A DNA stretch of 64,000 bases from Zoogloea sp. (GTDB lineage Bacteria > Pseudomonadota > Gammaproteobacteria > Burkholderiales > Rhodocyclaceae). Where the stretch lies: assembly GCF_030157465.1 (NCBI RefSeq), contig NZ_JAOAUU010000096.1:1417-65416 (forward strand). The letters are read 5' to 3'. Within the stretch, counting starts at the first letter, position 1, and every line of letters starts with the position of its first letter. A program made the position numbers and the translations under genes. A model generated the notes under the pieces. It saw nothing but the letters and a program-made list of their open reading frames with translations. It made no database searches and was not told the origin of the DNA. Of this stretch, positions 55,602 through 64,000 are shown piece after piece.

Positions 55602-55613
55602 AGGCCCGTAGCA

Positions 55614-55636
55614 CCTGCCCGCAGCACGCGGGCAGG
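55614..55636 (+). other. Strong hairpin after sulfurtransferase gene
   Basis: CCTGCCCGC / GCGGGCAGG stem with AGCAC loop and no following T tract. It may stabilise the mRNA end or be a rho-assisted terminator. Confidence 0.4.
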
Positions 55637-55659
55637 CAACACAACGCCTGAAACCCCGC

Positions 55660-56097
55660 TCAGCCCCGGCCGAGCAATCCAGCCAGACCCGACAGGGCCT
55701 GCCCCAGATCCAGGTTACCGGCTTCCGGCAATTGCCCGTCCGGCGTCAAGCCGTCGACAACCTGCGGCAGAAAATTGGCCAGGTGGCCGGCCAGCTGCTC
55801 GCTCGGAATGCCCAGTTGGGCGGCCATGTCGCCCAGCTCGGAAGTGCCGAAAGCCTGGCCGATCTGCTCGGCGCTCACAGGCAGGTTCTGCCCGGTACCC
55901 ACCCACGACGCGACCTGATCACCGAGACCACCCTGGCTCAGTTGTCCCAGCAAACCACCGATGCCGCCCTTGCTCTGCAGAAGGCCCAGCACCAGCTGAA
56001 TCAATGCAGCCTGACCACCGCCGCCCCCTTGTTGCTGCTCATTGCCTCCGGCCAGAGAACCGAGAACCTGTCCTGCCAGTTGATCAAGCAAACCCAT
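55660..56097 (-). CDS. YidB/DUF937 family protein, 145 aa
   Basis: Glycine/glutamine-rich helical protein: MGLLDQLAGQVLGSLAGGNEQQQGGGGG, then QLVLGLLQSKGGIGGLLGQLSQGGLGDQVASWVGTG and SAEQIGQAFGTSELGDMAAQLG. These are YidB-type repeats of unknown role. I choose ATG 56097, as GGAG lies eight bases before it, inside the longer ORF. Confidence 0.85.
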   Translation of the reverse strand: MGLLDQLAGQVLGSLAGGNEQQQGGGGGQAALIQLVLGLLQSKGGIGGLLGQLSQGGLGDQVASWVGTGQNLPVSAEQIGQAFGTSELGDMAAQLGIPSEQLAGHLANFLPQVVDGLTPDGQLPEAGNLDLGQALSGLAGLLGRG

Positions 56098-56272
56098 TTG
56101 CAGCTCCATTCATAAGTTGTACGTAAATCGTGTCGGCAAGGCCACTCACGTCACCTGTGACATCGACGAAACACTTTACGCCGGACAGCCTGCCCACGTG
56201 TTGCAGTTTGCAGAATCTGACCTCCGCGCCTGTCCCGGTTAAAATCATGTTTTTGGCTTCAGGCAGCACACC

Positions 56273-56935
56273 ATGACCCAGGACGAACTCAAGCAACAAG
56301 CCGCGCTGCGCGCGCTCGATTATGTGGTCGAAGGCGCTATCGTCGGTGTCGGCACCGGCTCCACGGCCAACTTCTTCATCGACGGCCTGGCCACGATGAA
56401 AGACAGGATTGCCGGGGCGGTCGCCTCCTCGGAAGTCTCGGCGCGCCGTCTCGCCGGTCACGGCATCCGTCTTTTCGATCTCAACGACGTGGAAGAACTG
56501 CCGGTTTATGTCGATGGCGCCGACGAAATCGACGCATCGCTGGCCATGATCAAGGGCGGAGGTGGCGCCCTGACGCGCGAGAAGATCGTTGCCGCAGTCG
56601 CCACGAAATTTGTCTGCATCTGCGACGCAAGCAAAAAGGTAGACGTACTCGGCCGCTTTCCGCTGCCGGTCGAGGTCATTCCCATGGCACGCGCCCAGGT
56701 GGCTCGCGAACTCGCCCGCCTCGGAGGCAAACCCGTGCTGCGGGAGGGTTTCGTCACGGACAACGGCAACCTGATCCTTGACGTTCATGGCCTGCAGATT
56801 CACGATCCGGTCAATCTCGAAGTGAATGTCGACGGCATCGTCGGTGTGGTCACCAACGGCCTGTTCGCCAAGCGCGGCGCCGACGTGCTGCTGCTTGCCA
56901 CAGCCGACGGCGTTGTCAAATTCGAGCGGACTTGA
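56273..56935 (+). CDS. rpiA: Ribose-5-phosphate isomerase A, 220 aa
   Basis: Interconverts ribose- and ribulose-5-phosphate; its product feeds KdsD and nucleotide synthesis. Motifs: [28 protein letters not shown] (catalytic Asp), [15 protein letters not shown] with Glu and Lys, and [10 protein letters not shown]. Length is standard. The 163-bp gap before it has no gene and contains its leader. Confidence 0.98.
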   Translation: MTQDELKQQAALRALDYVVEGAIVGVGTGSTANFFIDGLATMKDRIAGAVASSEVSARRLAGHGIRLFDLNDVEELPVYVDGADEIDASLAMIKGGGGALTREKIVAAVATKFVCICDASKKVDVLGRFPLPVEVIPMARAQVARELARLGGKPVLREGFVTDNGNLILDVHGLQIHDPVNLEVNVDGIVGVVTNGLFAKRGADVLLLATADGVVKFERT

Positions 56936-57001
56936 AACAAAACCGTCACAAAGCCCTGTTAACCTCTTTCGCTTGTCAGCCTTCAGCCACAGGATTACCT
57001 A

Positions 57002-57700
57002 ATGAACGAGCACACCTCCAAAAAGTTCGACTCTGAACTGGAAGGCATCCGCACACGGGTACTCCAGATGGGCGGCATGGTCGAATTGCAGATCGTGAAG
57101 GCCATGGAAGGGCTTTCCAACGGCGATTTGCTGCTGATCGACCAGGTCATCGAAAACGACAACCGGGTCAACCTGCTGGAAATCGAGCTCGACGAAGCCT
57201 GCAACCAGGTGATCGCCAAGCGCCAGCCCACCGCGGTCGACCTGCGCATGGTCAGCAGCGTGCAAAAGACCATCACCGACCTGGAGCGCATCGGCGACGA
57301 GGCCAAGAAGATCGCCAAGACCGCCAAGCTGCACCACAGCACGCCATCGTCCTTCACGCCGCCGATCCGCCTCAGCCACATCGCCGACGCAGTCGTGGAC
57401 ATGCTGCGCACCGCGCTGGACGCCTACGCCCGCCTGGACACGGTTTCTGCAGCCCAGGTGGTTCGCCAGGACAAGGAAGTGGATGCCGAATTCAAGGGCA
57501 TCATGCGCCAGCTGATCACTTACATGATGGAAGATCCGCGCACCATCTCCCAGGCCATCGAACTGATGTTCGTCGCCAAGTCGGTCGAGCGCATCGGTGA
57601 CCACGCCAAGAACATCGCCGAATACGTGGTGTACATGGTCAAGGGCCGCGACGTGCGCCACACCAGCCTCGAAGAGATCGAACGGGAAGCCATGCGCTAA
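57002..57700 (+). CDS. phoU: Phosphate-signalling protein PhoU, 232 aa
   Basis: Negative regulator linking the Pst transporter to PhoR. Two PhoU helical repeats (about 15-105 and 120-210), with the metal-binding motifs DLERIGDEAKKIA and VERIGDHAKNIAEYVVY. No pst or phoBR genes adjoin it here, so it is separate from the usual pst-phoU operon. A good terminator follows. Confidence 0.96.
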   Translation: MNEHTSKKFDSELEGIRTRVLQMGGMVELQIVKAMEGLSNGDLLLIDQVIENDNRVNLLEIELDEACNQVIAKRQPTAVDLRMVSSVQKTITDLERIGDEAKKIAKTAKLHHSTPSSFTPPIRLSHIADAVVDMLRTALDAYARLDTVSAAQVVRQDKEVDAEFKGIMRQLITYMMEDPRTISQAIELMFVAKSVERIGDHAKNIAEYVVYMVKGRDVRHTSLEEIEREAMR

Positions 57701-57730
57701 GCATCGCGCGCTTCACCGCAGCAACACCCC

Positions 57731-57762
57731 GGGGGGACGGCATGCCGTCCCCCTGGTTTTTT
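57731..57762 (+). terminator. Intrinsic terminator after phoU
   Basis: GGGGGACGGCA / TGCCGTCCCCC palindrome, followed by TGG and a T tract. Confidence 0.85.
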
Positions 57763-57872
57763 CTTGCCCTCAAGAAAGACAGATCAGGCACGCCTATTGC
57801 TGAAGAGCCGGGATACCCGGACGGGCTGATAGAATCCGCCCATCTTCCGATCCCCCGGACGCCACCGACACC

Positions 57873-58637
57873 ATGCCGCTCAAGTTCGAACTCCTGCAGG
57901 CCGAAGACAACTCCCGCTACCTGCTGCGCGGAAAAGCCGACATCCTCTACAACCTGCGCAGCCTCATGCAGAAGCGGGCGATGCTCTCCGCCTTCATCGA
58001 CGCCAGCGCCGACTCCTTCCTTACCGCCATCGTCGCCATCAGCGACGACGAACGCTACCTGGTGCTCGACGCCGCCAGCGACCCGGCCATCAACCGCCGT
58101 GTGGAAGAATCCGAGCAGCTGATCTGCGTCGCCCAGCTCGACAAGATCAAGATCCAGTTTGCCGCGCGCCAGATCGGGCGCGTCACCCACGAAGGGCATG
58201 ACGCCTTCCGCACGCCCATGCCCGACGTGCTGCTGCGCCTGCAACGCCGCGAATACTATCGGCTGACGGCTGCCAACCCGCACACCCTGAGCTGCCTGAT
58301 CCCGGTCACCGTCGATGGGCAAAAGAAGATCATTTCTGTCGAGGCCTCCGTGGTCGACATCAGCGGCGGCGGCCTCGCGGTGCTGGTGCCGCCCGGCGAA
58401 GTGGCCTTCGAACCGGACATGGAGTTTGCTGACTGCCGGCTGATGCTGCCGGAAACCGGCCCCATCGCCACCTCACTGCGCGTACGCAATCTGTTTCGCA
58501 TCACCAACCGCGACGGCAGCATCATGCTCCGCGCCGGCTGCGAATTCGTCGACCTGCCCGCCAGCATGGCCTCGACGATCCAGCGCTACATCCTCAAGGC
58601 CGAACGGGAACGCAACGCCCGCGAACGCATCCGCTGA
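57873..58637 (+). CDS. YcgR-like PilZ flagellar brake protein, 254 aa
   Basis: Binds c-di-GMP and slows flagellar rotation. The N-terminal YcgR domain (about 5-115) is followed by the PilZ domain (about 122-245) with the RREYYR motif (R-x3-R, about 126) and DISGGG (D-x-S-x2-G, about 162). It stands beside the flagellar block, and a diguanylate cyclase is in the same window. Length is standard. Confidence 0.93.
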   Translation: MPLKFELLQAEDNSRYLLRGKADILYNLRSLMQKRAMLSAFIDASADSFLTAIVAISDDERYLVLDAASDPAINRRVEESEQLICVAQLDKIKIQFAARQIGRVTHEGHDAFRTPMPDVLLRLQRREYYRLTAANPHTLSCLIPVTVDGQKKIISVEASVVDISGGGLAVLVPPGEVAFEPDMEFADCRLMLPETGPIATSLRVRNLFRITNRDGSIMLRAGCEFVDLPASMASTIQRYILKAERERNARERIR

Positions 58638-58659
58638 GCACGCGCCCTTTCCAGAATGC

Positions 58660-58690
58660 ATAAAGCCGGCGATTGCCGGCTTTATGTTTT
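58660..58690. terminator. Bidirectional intrinsic terminator between ycgR-like gene and fliE
   Basis: ATAAAGCCGGC / GCCGGCTTTAT stem with GATT loop. T tract on the + side. Confidence 0.85.
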
Positions 58691-58728
58691 TGAACCCTGC
58701 CACCTTGAAAGGGGCGGATCGGCGTCTT

Positions 58729-59049
58729 TCAGACAGACATGTTCATGATGTCCTGATAGGCCGTGACGAGCTTGTTGCGCACCTGCACCATCTGCTGGAA
58801 GGACAGATTGGCCTTTTGCAGATTCACCATGACATCCTGCAGATTCACGTTGGGATCACCGGCCGAAAAACCCTTGGCCATTTCCTGGGCCTGCATCTGG
58901 GCCGAGCTGACATCGGCGATTGCCGTTTGCAGAACGTCGCCGAAACTCACCTCCCCGGCAGCCGGGGCCGACTGGGCAGGCTTTCCCCCGGCCACCTGCG
59001 AGGTGGCGCGAAGTTCCGACAACATTTGATCGATTCCGCGGGTATCCAT
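58729..59049 (-). CDS. fliE: Flagellar hook-basal body protein FliE, 106 aa
   Basis: Adaptor between the MS ring and rod. I choose ATG 59049 (MDTRGIDQMLSELRA) with AGGAG upstream. The C-terminal half is the conserved part: NVNLQDVMVNLQKANLSFQQMVQVRNKLVTAYQDIMNMSV. A perfect sigma54 element lies 31 bp upstream, and the sigma54 activator gene fleR is immediately upstream, so it is a direct target. Here fliE is separated from fliF by fleSR. Confidence 0.96.
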   Translation of the reverse strand: MDTRGIDQMLSELRATSQVAGGKPAQSAPAAGEVSFGDVLQTAIADVSSAQMQAQEMAKGFSAGDPNVNLQDVMVNLQKANLSFQQMVQVRNKLVTAYQDIMNMSV

Positions 59050-59079
59050 GGTCCGGCTCCTTTTGCTCAACTATAGCAG

Positions 59080-59095
59080 AGCAAGCTGCGTGCCA
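59080..59095 (-). promoter_or_regulatory. Sigma54 promoter of fliE
   Basis: The minus strand reads TGGCACGCAGCTTGCT, an exact match to the -24/-12 consensus TGGCAC-N5-TTGCT, in the 74-bp gap between fleR and fliE. Confidence 0.95.
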
Positions 59096-59123
59096 AAGAG
59101 CAGAAGGGCGCTGTAGCCCTCGT

Positions 59124-60521
59124 CTAGCCCGAAAACAGGCCTTCCTCCCGGTACTGCTGGAGCTTGTAGCGCAGGGTGCGTTCCGAGATGCCAAGCTGCT
59201 CCACCGCACGCTTTCGCGAGCCTCCCACCTCTTTCAGCACCTTCAGGATGTGCTCGCGCTCGAGGTCTTTCATGCTGGCCGGACGGGCTGCATCCCTGGC
59301 CGCAGCAGCGGCATCATCGGCAGGATTTGCCGTCTCGGCGGCAAAAATGGCCGGCACGATAGGCGGGGCAAGCGGCACCCGAACCGGCTCTCCGTTCCAG
59401 TGAGGCAGGCACAGGCGAATGGTGTCTGCGGACACAGCCTGTCCGCTGCTGAGAATCAGCGCCCGCTGCACGGTGTTTTCCAGCTCGCGCACATTGCCCG
59501 GCCAGTGGTAGGTTACCAGCACACTTTCGGCCTCCGGCGACAGGCGCGCGACGCGCTTGAGGCGCGCACCGTGCATCAGCGCAAAATGCCGGGCCAGCGG
59601 CACGACGTCGCCCGGCCGCTCCCGCAGCGACGGAATCGCGAGCGGAAACACGTTGAGACGGTAATAGAGGTCTTCGCGAAAACGCCCGGCGGCCACTTCC
59701 TTGCTCATGTCCCGGTTGGTCGTGGCGAGCACACGGATGTCGAGAGGAATGGCCTTTTTGCCACCCACGCGTTCCACCTCGCGCTCCTGGAGCACGCGCA
59801 ACAGCTTGGCCTGGAGGCCGAGGGGCATTTCGGAAATTTCGTCGAGAAGCAGCGTGCCGCCCTCGGCCTGTTCGAACTTGCCGGCCTGGGCGCTCACTGC
59901 GCCCGTGAAGGCGCCTTTGTCGTGGCCGAAAAGGGTCGCCTCGAGCAGGGAGTCGGGAATCGCGGCGCAGTTGATGGCGATGAATGGCCCCGTGCGGCGC
60001 AGGGATTGCTCGTGGAGATAGCGGGCAAAGACTTCCTTGCCAGTACCGGATTCGCCGGTAAGGAGCACGGTGGCATCGGTTTCGGCCACCTTGTCGGCCA
60101 AGGCCAGCAAGTTGCGGGTATGGGGATCGGCGGCGATCATGCCGTCGTCCCGGCGGGCTGCCGCGTAACGCTGCACGTGTTCGAGCAGCACATTGGGTTC
60201 GAAAGGTTTCATCAGAAAATCACAGGCTCCGCCGCGCATGGCATCAACGGCTTTTTCGACGTCACCGAAGGCGGTCATCAGCAAGACAGGTAGCTGCGGC
60301 AGGCGCTGGCGCAGCTCGCTCAGTAGTTGAAGGCCGTCCATCGGCTGCATTTTCAGGTCGGACAACACCAGGTTGAAGGCCTGCTTTTCCACCGCGACCA
60401 GCGCCGCCGGGCCGTCGCCCACGCCGGTAACCGCGTGACCGGCGATTTCGAGGGTCATGCACACAGCGTCGCGCAGGGGCGCGTCGTCTTCTACTACAAG
60501 AATGTTCAGGGCTTCAGGCAT
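59124..60521 (-). CDS. fleR: Sigma54-dependent response regulator FleR/FlrC-like, 465 aa
   Basis: Activates sigma54 flagellar promoters. The receiver (about 1-120) has VVEDDAPLRDAV, the phospho-Asp in LVLSDLKMQPMDG, and MTAFG/MKPF. The AAA+ domain (about 140-370) has Walker A GESGTGKE, the sigma54-contact loop GAFTGA, and the arginine region. The Fis-type HTH (about 420-460) has GGSRKRAVEQLGISERTLRYKLQQ. It is downstream of fleS and upstream of fliE on the same strand. Confidence 0.94.
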   Translation of the reverse strand: MPEALNILVVEDDAPLRDAVCMTLEIAGHAVTGVGDGPAALVAVEKQAFNLVLSDLKMQPMDGLQLLSELRQRLPQLPVLLMTAFGDVEKAVDAMRGGACDFLMKPFEPNVLLEHVQRYAAARRDDGMIAADPHTRNLLALADKVAETDATVLLTGESGTGKEVFARYLHEQSLRRTGPFIAINCAAIPDSLLEATLFGHDKGAFTGAVSAQAGKFEQAEGGTLLLDEISEMPLGLQAKLLRVLQEREVERVGGKKAIPLDIRVLATTNRDMSKEVAAGRFREDLYYRLNVFPLAIPSLRERPGDVVPLARHFALMHGARLKRVARLSPEAESVLVTYHWPGNVRELENTVQRALILSSGQAVSADTIRLCLPHWNGEPVRVPLAPPIVPAIFAAETANPADDAAAAARDAARPASMKDLEREHILKVLKEVGGSRKRAVEQLGISERTLRYKLQQYREEGLFSG

Positions 60522-60555
60522 GTGACGTCTCTCTAAATCCGGGTGTTACCGGGCG

Positions 60556-61659
60556 CTATGCGCCCATGGCGAGGGTCAGGGTAAAGGTTGTGCCGTGGCC
60601 GGGCTCGGACTGGATTCCGATGTCGCCGCCATGGGCCCGGGCTACGCCTCGCGCAATCGCCAGCCCCAATCCTGTTCCATCGGAGCGGGTGGTAAAAAAT
60701 GGCTCGAAAAGCCGCGTCTGCAGTGCCGGATCAATGCCGCGTCCGTTGTCGATCACGCTGAAGCGGGCCACGGCGCCCTCCTGCACGGCCTCGAAACGGA
60801 TGGCTCCGCCGGCCTCCAGCGCCTGCACGGCGTTTTCGAGCAGGTTGGTCAGCGCGCCGGCAATGGCCTTGCGATCACCCACGACGCGGGTGTCGCCACA
60901 GGCACAGGCCGAGGCCAGCTCGAGCCCCTTGGCGCGGGCCAGCGGCTCCAGCGTCTGGGTGAGCTCGGCCACCAGTTCGCAGATGCCGAAGGGCTCACGG
61001 CCCAGGGTTTCGCCGCGGGCAAAAAGCAGCATGTCGCGGATCAGTTTTTCCAGATGACGCAGGCGCTCCATTGCACGATTGCCGATGCGCTCCCGGTCGG
61101 CCGGCCCCATTTCCTGCTGGACCAGCGTGGCCGTGTAGAGCAGCGCCGCCGCCAGCGGGGTGCGCAACTGGTGGGCCAGCCCGGCAACCATCTCGCCCAT
61201 CGCGGCGAGGCGTTCGTTGCGCTCGGCGGCGAGGCGCATGTGATGGGCGTCGGTCACGTCATTGAGGAGAACGATGTGACCGTCACCCGATTCGAGGGCG
61301 GCATCCACGCGGGTTACGCGGCGAAGCTCGCCCGCGATGTCGAGCTGCCACTCGCCGGGCGTCTCGGTGGCGGCAAGGCGAGCCGTGCAAAAACCGGCCC
61401 AATCGACGCCGGCCAGCGGCACCCCGAACATCGCCTCCACCACCCGGTTGGCCTGCACCACGCAGCCGTCCCGGTCGAGCACGACAACACCGGCCGGCAG
61501 CGCGCCCATCAGTACGCTGAGCCTTTCGGTCAGCTGGCCGACCTGGGTCTGCAGGCCTGCATAGGCGCCGGTCAGGGCCTCGGACGCTTCGCTGAACTGA
61601 CGAAAGGCTTCGGCCAGCTGGCGGGCGTCGAGTCGGTCTTCGATGGCAGGGAGATTCAT
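60556..61659 (-). CDS. fleS: Flagellar sensor histidine kinase FleS/FlrB-like, 367 aa
   Basis: Cytoplasmic kinase without membrane helices. A PAS domain (about 45-150: VVLDRDGCVVQANRVVEAMFGVPLAGVDW) is followed by HisKA with the His in EMVAGLAHQLRTPLAAALLYTATL (about 175) and HATPase_c (NLLENAVQALEAGG, DNGRGIDP, GTGLGLAIARGVARAHGG). ATG 61659 (MNLPAIEDRLDARQLAEAF) is chosen; the longer frame covers the divergent promoter region. It pairs with fleR, 34 bp downstream. Confidence 0.93.
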   Translation of the reverse strand: MNLPAIEDRLDARQLAEAFRQFSEASEALTGAYAGLQTQVGQLTERLSVLMGALPAGVVVLDRDGCVVQANRVVEAMFGVPLAGVDWAGFCTARLAATETPGEWQLDIAGELRRVTRVDAALESGDGHIVLLNDVTDAHHMRLAAERNERLAAMGEMVAGLAHQLRTPLAAALLYTATLVQQEMGPADRERIGNRAMERLRHLEKLIRDMLLFARGETLGREPFGICELVAELTQTLEPLARAKGLELASACACGDTRVVGDRKAIAGALTNLLENAVQALEAGGAIRFEAVQEGAVARFSVIDNGRGIDPALQTRLFEPFFTTRSDGTGLGLAIARGVARAHGGDIGIQSEPGHGTTFTLTLAMGA

Positions 61660-61814
61660 GAGTTGTACGGGGCGAAATTCACCGCTTCGCAGCTTAGGCC
61701 TGCCCGGCAAACGGCAAGGCGGCAAATAGGCGGCAAAAAGCGCCGCTAATCCTTCCCTAGAACACCGGGCACCAGGCCCAGAATGCGACCATCCGAAATA
61801 GGGGGAATGTTTCC

Positions 61815-63515
61815 ATGGCAGCAGAAGACGCCGCCGTCGCTCCACCGCCGCCCGCCTCACCCTTCGAGCAGGTGCTGGAGAACATCCGCAATCTGTCCCA
61901 GCGCCAGAAGCTCGCCGCCGGCGCTGCGCTGGCGTTCGGCATTGCGCTGATCGTCGGCGTCATCCTGTGGAGCCGCCAGCCGGATTACGCCGTGCTGTTC
62001 TCCAATCTGGCCGAAAAGGACGGAGGCGCCGCCGTCGCCAGCCTCCAGCAGCAGAACATTCCCTACAAGTTCTCGGACAACGGCAACGCCATCCTCGTAC
62101 CGGCCAGCCAGGTGCATGATCTGCGCCTGCGCCTTGCCGCCCAGGGCATTCCCAAGGGCGGCCTGGTGGGTTTCGAGTTGATGGAAACCCAGAAGCTCGG
62201 CCTCTCCCAGTTTCACGAGCAGATCAATTACCAGCGCGCCCTCGAAGGCGAACTGGCCCGCACCATTTCATCCATCGGCAGCGTGGCCGGCGCCCGCGTG
62301 CACCTGGCCATTCCCAAGCAAACCGCTTTTCTGCGCGACGAGCAGAAGCCCACGGCCTCGGTGATGGTGAACCTGCACACCGGCCGCGCCCTCGATCCGG
62401 CGCAGATCGCCGGCATCGTGCACCTGATCGCATCGAGCGTGCCCCAGCTCACCAACGACAACGTGAGCGTCATCGACCAGGAAGGCAGCCTGCTCACCAA
62501 GAAGCCCGACCCGCTGCAGACCAACCTCGACGCCACCCAGATCAAATACACCCGCGAGCTGGAAGAAGGCTACATCCAGCGCATCAACTCGATCCTCACG
62601 CCGCTCTTCGGCAAGGGTAACTTCCGGGCCCAGGTTTCGGCGGATGTGGATTTCAACGTCACCGAACAGACCGCCGAAACCTACCGCCCCAACCCCTCGC
62701 CCGAGCAGGCCATCCGCAGCCAGCAAAGCAGCGAAAGCCAGACCCGCGACCAGGGCCCGCAGGGCGTGCCGGGTGCCCTCAGCAACCAGCCGCCGGTGCC
62801 CGCCACCGCCCCGCTTACGACACCGCCCGTGGCCGGCGCGCCCGGCCCCGGCCAACAGCCGCCGCTCAGCTCCAACAAGAGCGCCACCATCAACTACGAG
62901 GTGGACAAGACCATCCAGCACACCCGCAAGGCCCTCGGCCAGATCAAGCGGCTGTCGGTGGCAGTGGCACTCAACCAGAAGGAAGAGAAGGACAAGAACG
63001 GCGTCATGAAGTCGGTGCCCCTTACCGACGAGGAACGCAAGCGTGTCGAGGATCTGGTTCGCGAGGCCGTCGGCTACAGCAAGGACCGCGGCGACACCAT
63101 CAACGTGGCGAGCAGCGCCTTCGTCGCCTCTGACAAGGATTTGCTGGAAACCCCGATCTGGAAGGATCCGGACAGCATCGTCCTGTTCAAGGAGCTCATC
63201 AAGTACCTGGTGATTGCCGGCGTGATCGCCTTTGTGGCCTTCGGCGTGATCCGTCCGCTGATGAGGCAGGTCATGCCGCCGGAAGAGAAGGAAGAAACCG
63301 CCGCCGCGGCCGAAGCGCGCGAGGAAGGCGAAGGCGAAGAAGGTGAAGAAGGCGAAGGTGAGGAAGGCGCAGAAGTCACCTTGTCCCCCGAAGCCGCCGC
63401 GCGCCTGGCCTACGACGAAAAACTCGCCAAGGCACTGGCCCTCGCCAAGGAAAATCCGCGCATGGTCGCCAACCTGATCAAGGAATGGATGGGAAGCAAT
63501 GAGCAGCAACGATGA
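61815..63515 (+). CDS. fliF: Flagellar MS-ring protein FliF, 566 aa
   Basis: Forms the membrane/supramembrane ring. TM1 (about 33-52: LAAGAALAFGIALIVGVILW) and TM2 (about 459-478: LIKYLVIAGVIAFVAFGVI) flank the periplasmic ring-building domains (YCIJ and FliF_C). A proline/glutamine linker lies near 310-355. The C-terminal FliG-binding segment (RLAYDEKLAKALALAKENPRMVANLIKEWM) follows an acidic EGEGEEGEEGEGEE stretch, probably from in-frame GAAGGCGAA-type repeats. Overlaps fliG by 16 bp. Confidence 0.97.
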   Translation: MAAEDAAVAPPPPASPFEQVLENIRNLSQRQKLAAGAALAFGIALIVGVILWSRQPDYAVLFSNLAEKDGGAAVASLQQQNIPYKFSDNGNAILVPASQVHDLRLRLAAQGIPKGGLVGFELMETQKLGLSQFHEQINYQRALEGELARTISSIGSVAGARVHLAIPKQTAFLRDEQKPTASVMVNLHTGRALDPAQIAGIVHLIASSVPQLTNDNVSVIDQEGSLLTKKPDPLQTNLDATQIKYTRELEEGYIQRINSILTPLFGKGNFRAQVSADVDFNVTEQTAETYRPNPSPEQAIRSQQSSESQTRDQGPQGVPGALSNQPPVPATAPLTTPPVAGAPGPGQQPPLSSNKSATINYEVDKTIQHTRKALGQIKRLSVAVALNQKEEKDKNGVMKSVPLTDEERKRVEDLVREAVGYSKDRGDTINVASSAFVASDKDLLETPIWKDPDSIVLFKELIKYLVIAGVIAFVAFGVIRPLMRQVMPPEEKEETAAAAEAREEGEGEEGEEGEGEEGAEVTLSPEAAARLAYDEKLAKALALAKENPRMVANLIKEWMGSNEQQR

Positions 63516-64000
63516 AGGACTCGAAAAGAGCGCCCTGCTCCTGTTCACCCTCGGTGCCAACGAAGCGGCCGAAGTCCTGAAGCAGCTCGGCCCGAAAGAA
63601 GTTCAGAAGCTTGGCGCGGCCATGGCCGGGATGCCCGCCCAGAGCCGCGAAAAGGTCGAAGCCATTCTCGACGAGCTGATCGGCTTCGCCGAGAAGGGCT
63701 CGCCCATCGAGGCCGACCATGAACACATCAAGGAAATGCTCACCAAGGCCCTCGGCGACGAGCGCGCCAACCACCTGATCGGCCGCGTGCTGCAGGGCTC
63801 GGACACCGCCGGCATCGAAAGCCTCAAGTGGATGGACGCCCCCACCGCCGCCGACCTCATCAAGAACGAGCACCCGCAGATCATCGCAACGATCCTGGTG
63901 CACCTCGAGTTCGACCAGGCCGGTGAAATCCTCAAGCACTTCACCGACCGCCTGCGCAACGACGTGCTGCTGCGCATCGCCACCCTCGACGGCGTGCAGC
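63500..64000 (+). CDS. fliG: Flagellar motor switch protein FliG, partial (N-terminal 167 aa)
   Basis: Runs off the window, so it is absent from the ORF track. ATG 63500 lies inside the end of fliF. The sequence MSSNDEGLEKSALLLFTLG starts the FliG N domain that binds FliF, continuing through LGPKEVQKLGAAMAGM and the middle-domain start (NEHPQIIATILVHLEFDQAGEILKHF). FliG couples stator force to rotor rotation. Confidence 0.95.

Overview
The window looks like a piece of a high-GC betaproteobacterial chromosome, most likely from Rhodocyclales (Zoogloea, Thauera or Azoarcus relatives). The evidence is the polyhydroxybutyrate theme (phasin, secreted 3-hydroxybutyrate oligomer hydrolase), the isocitrate enzymes (monomeric IDH, dimeric IDH, AceK, AceA), polar-flagellum control by an NtrC-type two-component system with a sigma54 promoter, and coaBC-dut and radC-rpmBG gene orders. 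Genus is inference.

Left accessory region, 1-6671. It opens inside a type I-F-like CRISPR array: 30 identical 28-bp repeats with 32-bp spacers, no cas genes visible. Next come an orphan 245-aa gene, then about 1 kb with no credible ORF but packed with perfect hairpins, several GNRA-capped, ending in a strong intrinsic terminator. I read this as a large structured non-coding RNA. An XRE regulator with a perfect palindromic operator, a small gene and a large serine recombinase follow. The recombinase frame runs through a terminator and ends inside a tRNA-fMet gene.

Integrated element, 6749-21510. A 14.8-kb element sits in tRNA-Thr(TGT), bounded by perfect 50-bp direct repeats. It has a tyrosine integrase, a DUF4258/HTH toxin-antitoxin-like pair, a cluster of CCTGACAGG iterons, an AlpA-like regulator, a replication-type protein, an XRE protein, a small terminase subunit, a membrane-anchored GH19 lysozyme, and an SRAP gene behind a LexA-like box. 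I see no large terminase, portal, capsid or tail operon, so it looks like a phage satellite or a reduced prophage. One CRISPR spacer matches its XRE gene at 26 of 32 positions.

Core region, 21690-64000. In order: a NarL-type two-component pair whose histidine kinase is broken by a one-base frameshift in a C run; a diguanylate cyclase; prepilin-like genes around a class III adenylate cyclase; a Kef-type antiporter; kdsD-lptC-lptA (without kdsC, lptB or rpoN); phasin with a near-consensus promoter and a PhaR-like palindrome; the isocitrate block (monomeric IDH, icd, aceK); 3HB oligomer hydrolase; nudix-dut-coaBC; radC-rpmB-rpmG; cspA; clpS-clpA; rraA; aceA; an EamA transporter; a sulfurtransferase; rpiA; phoU; and a flagellar block (ycgR-like, fliE, fleR, fleS, fliF, partial fliG). 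Metabolically it combines storage-polymer turnover with control of the isocitrate branch point, beside second-messenger and motility control.
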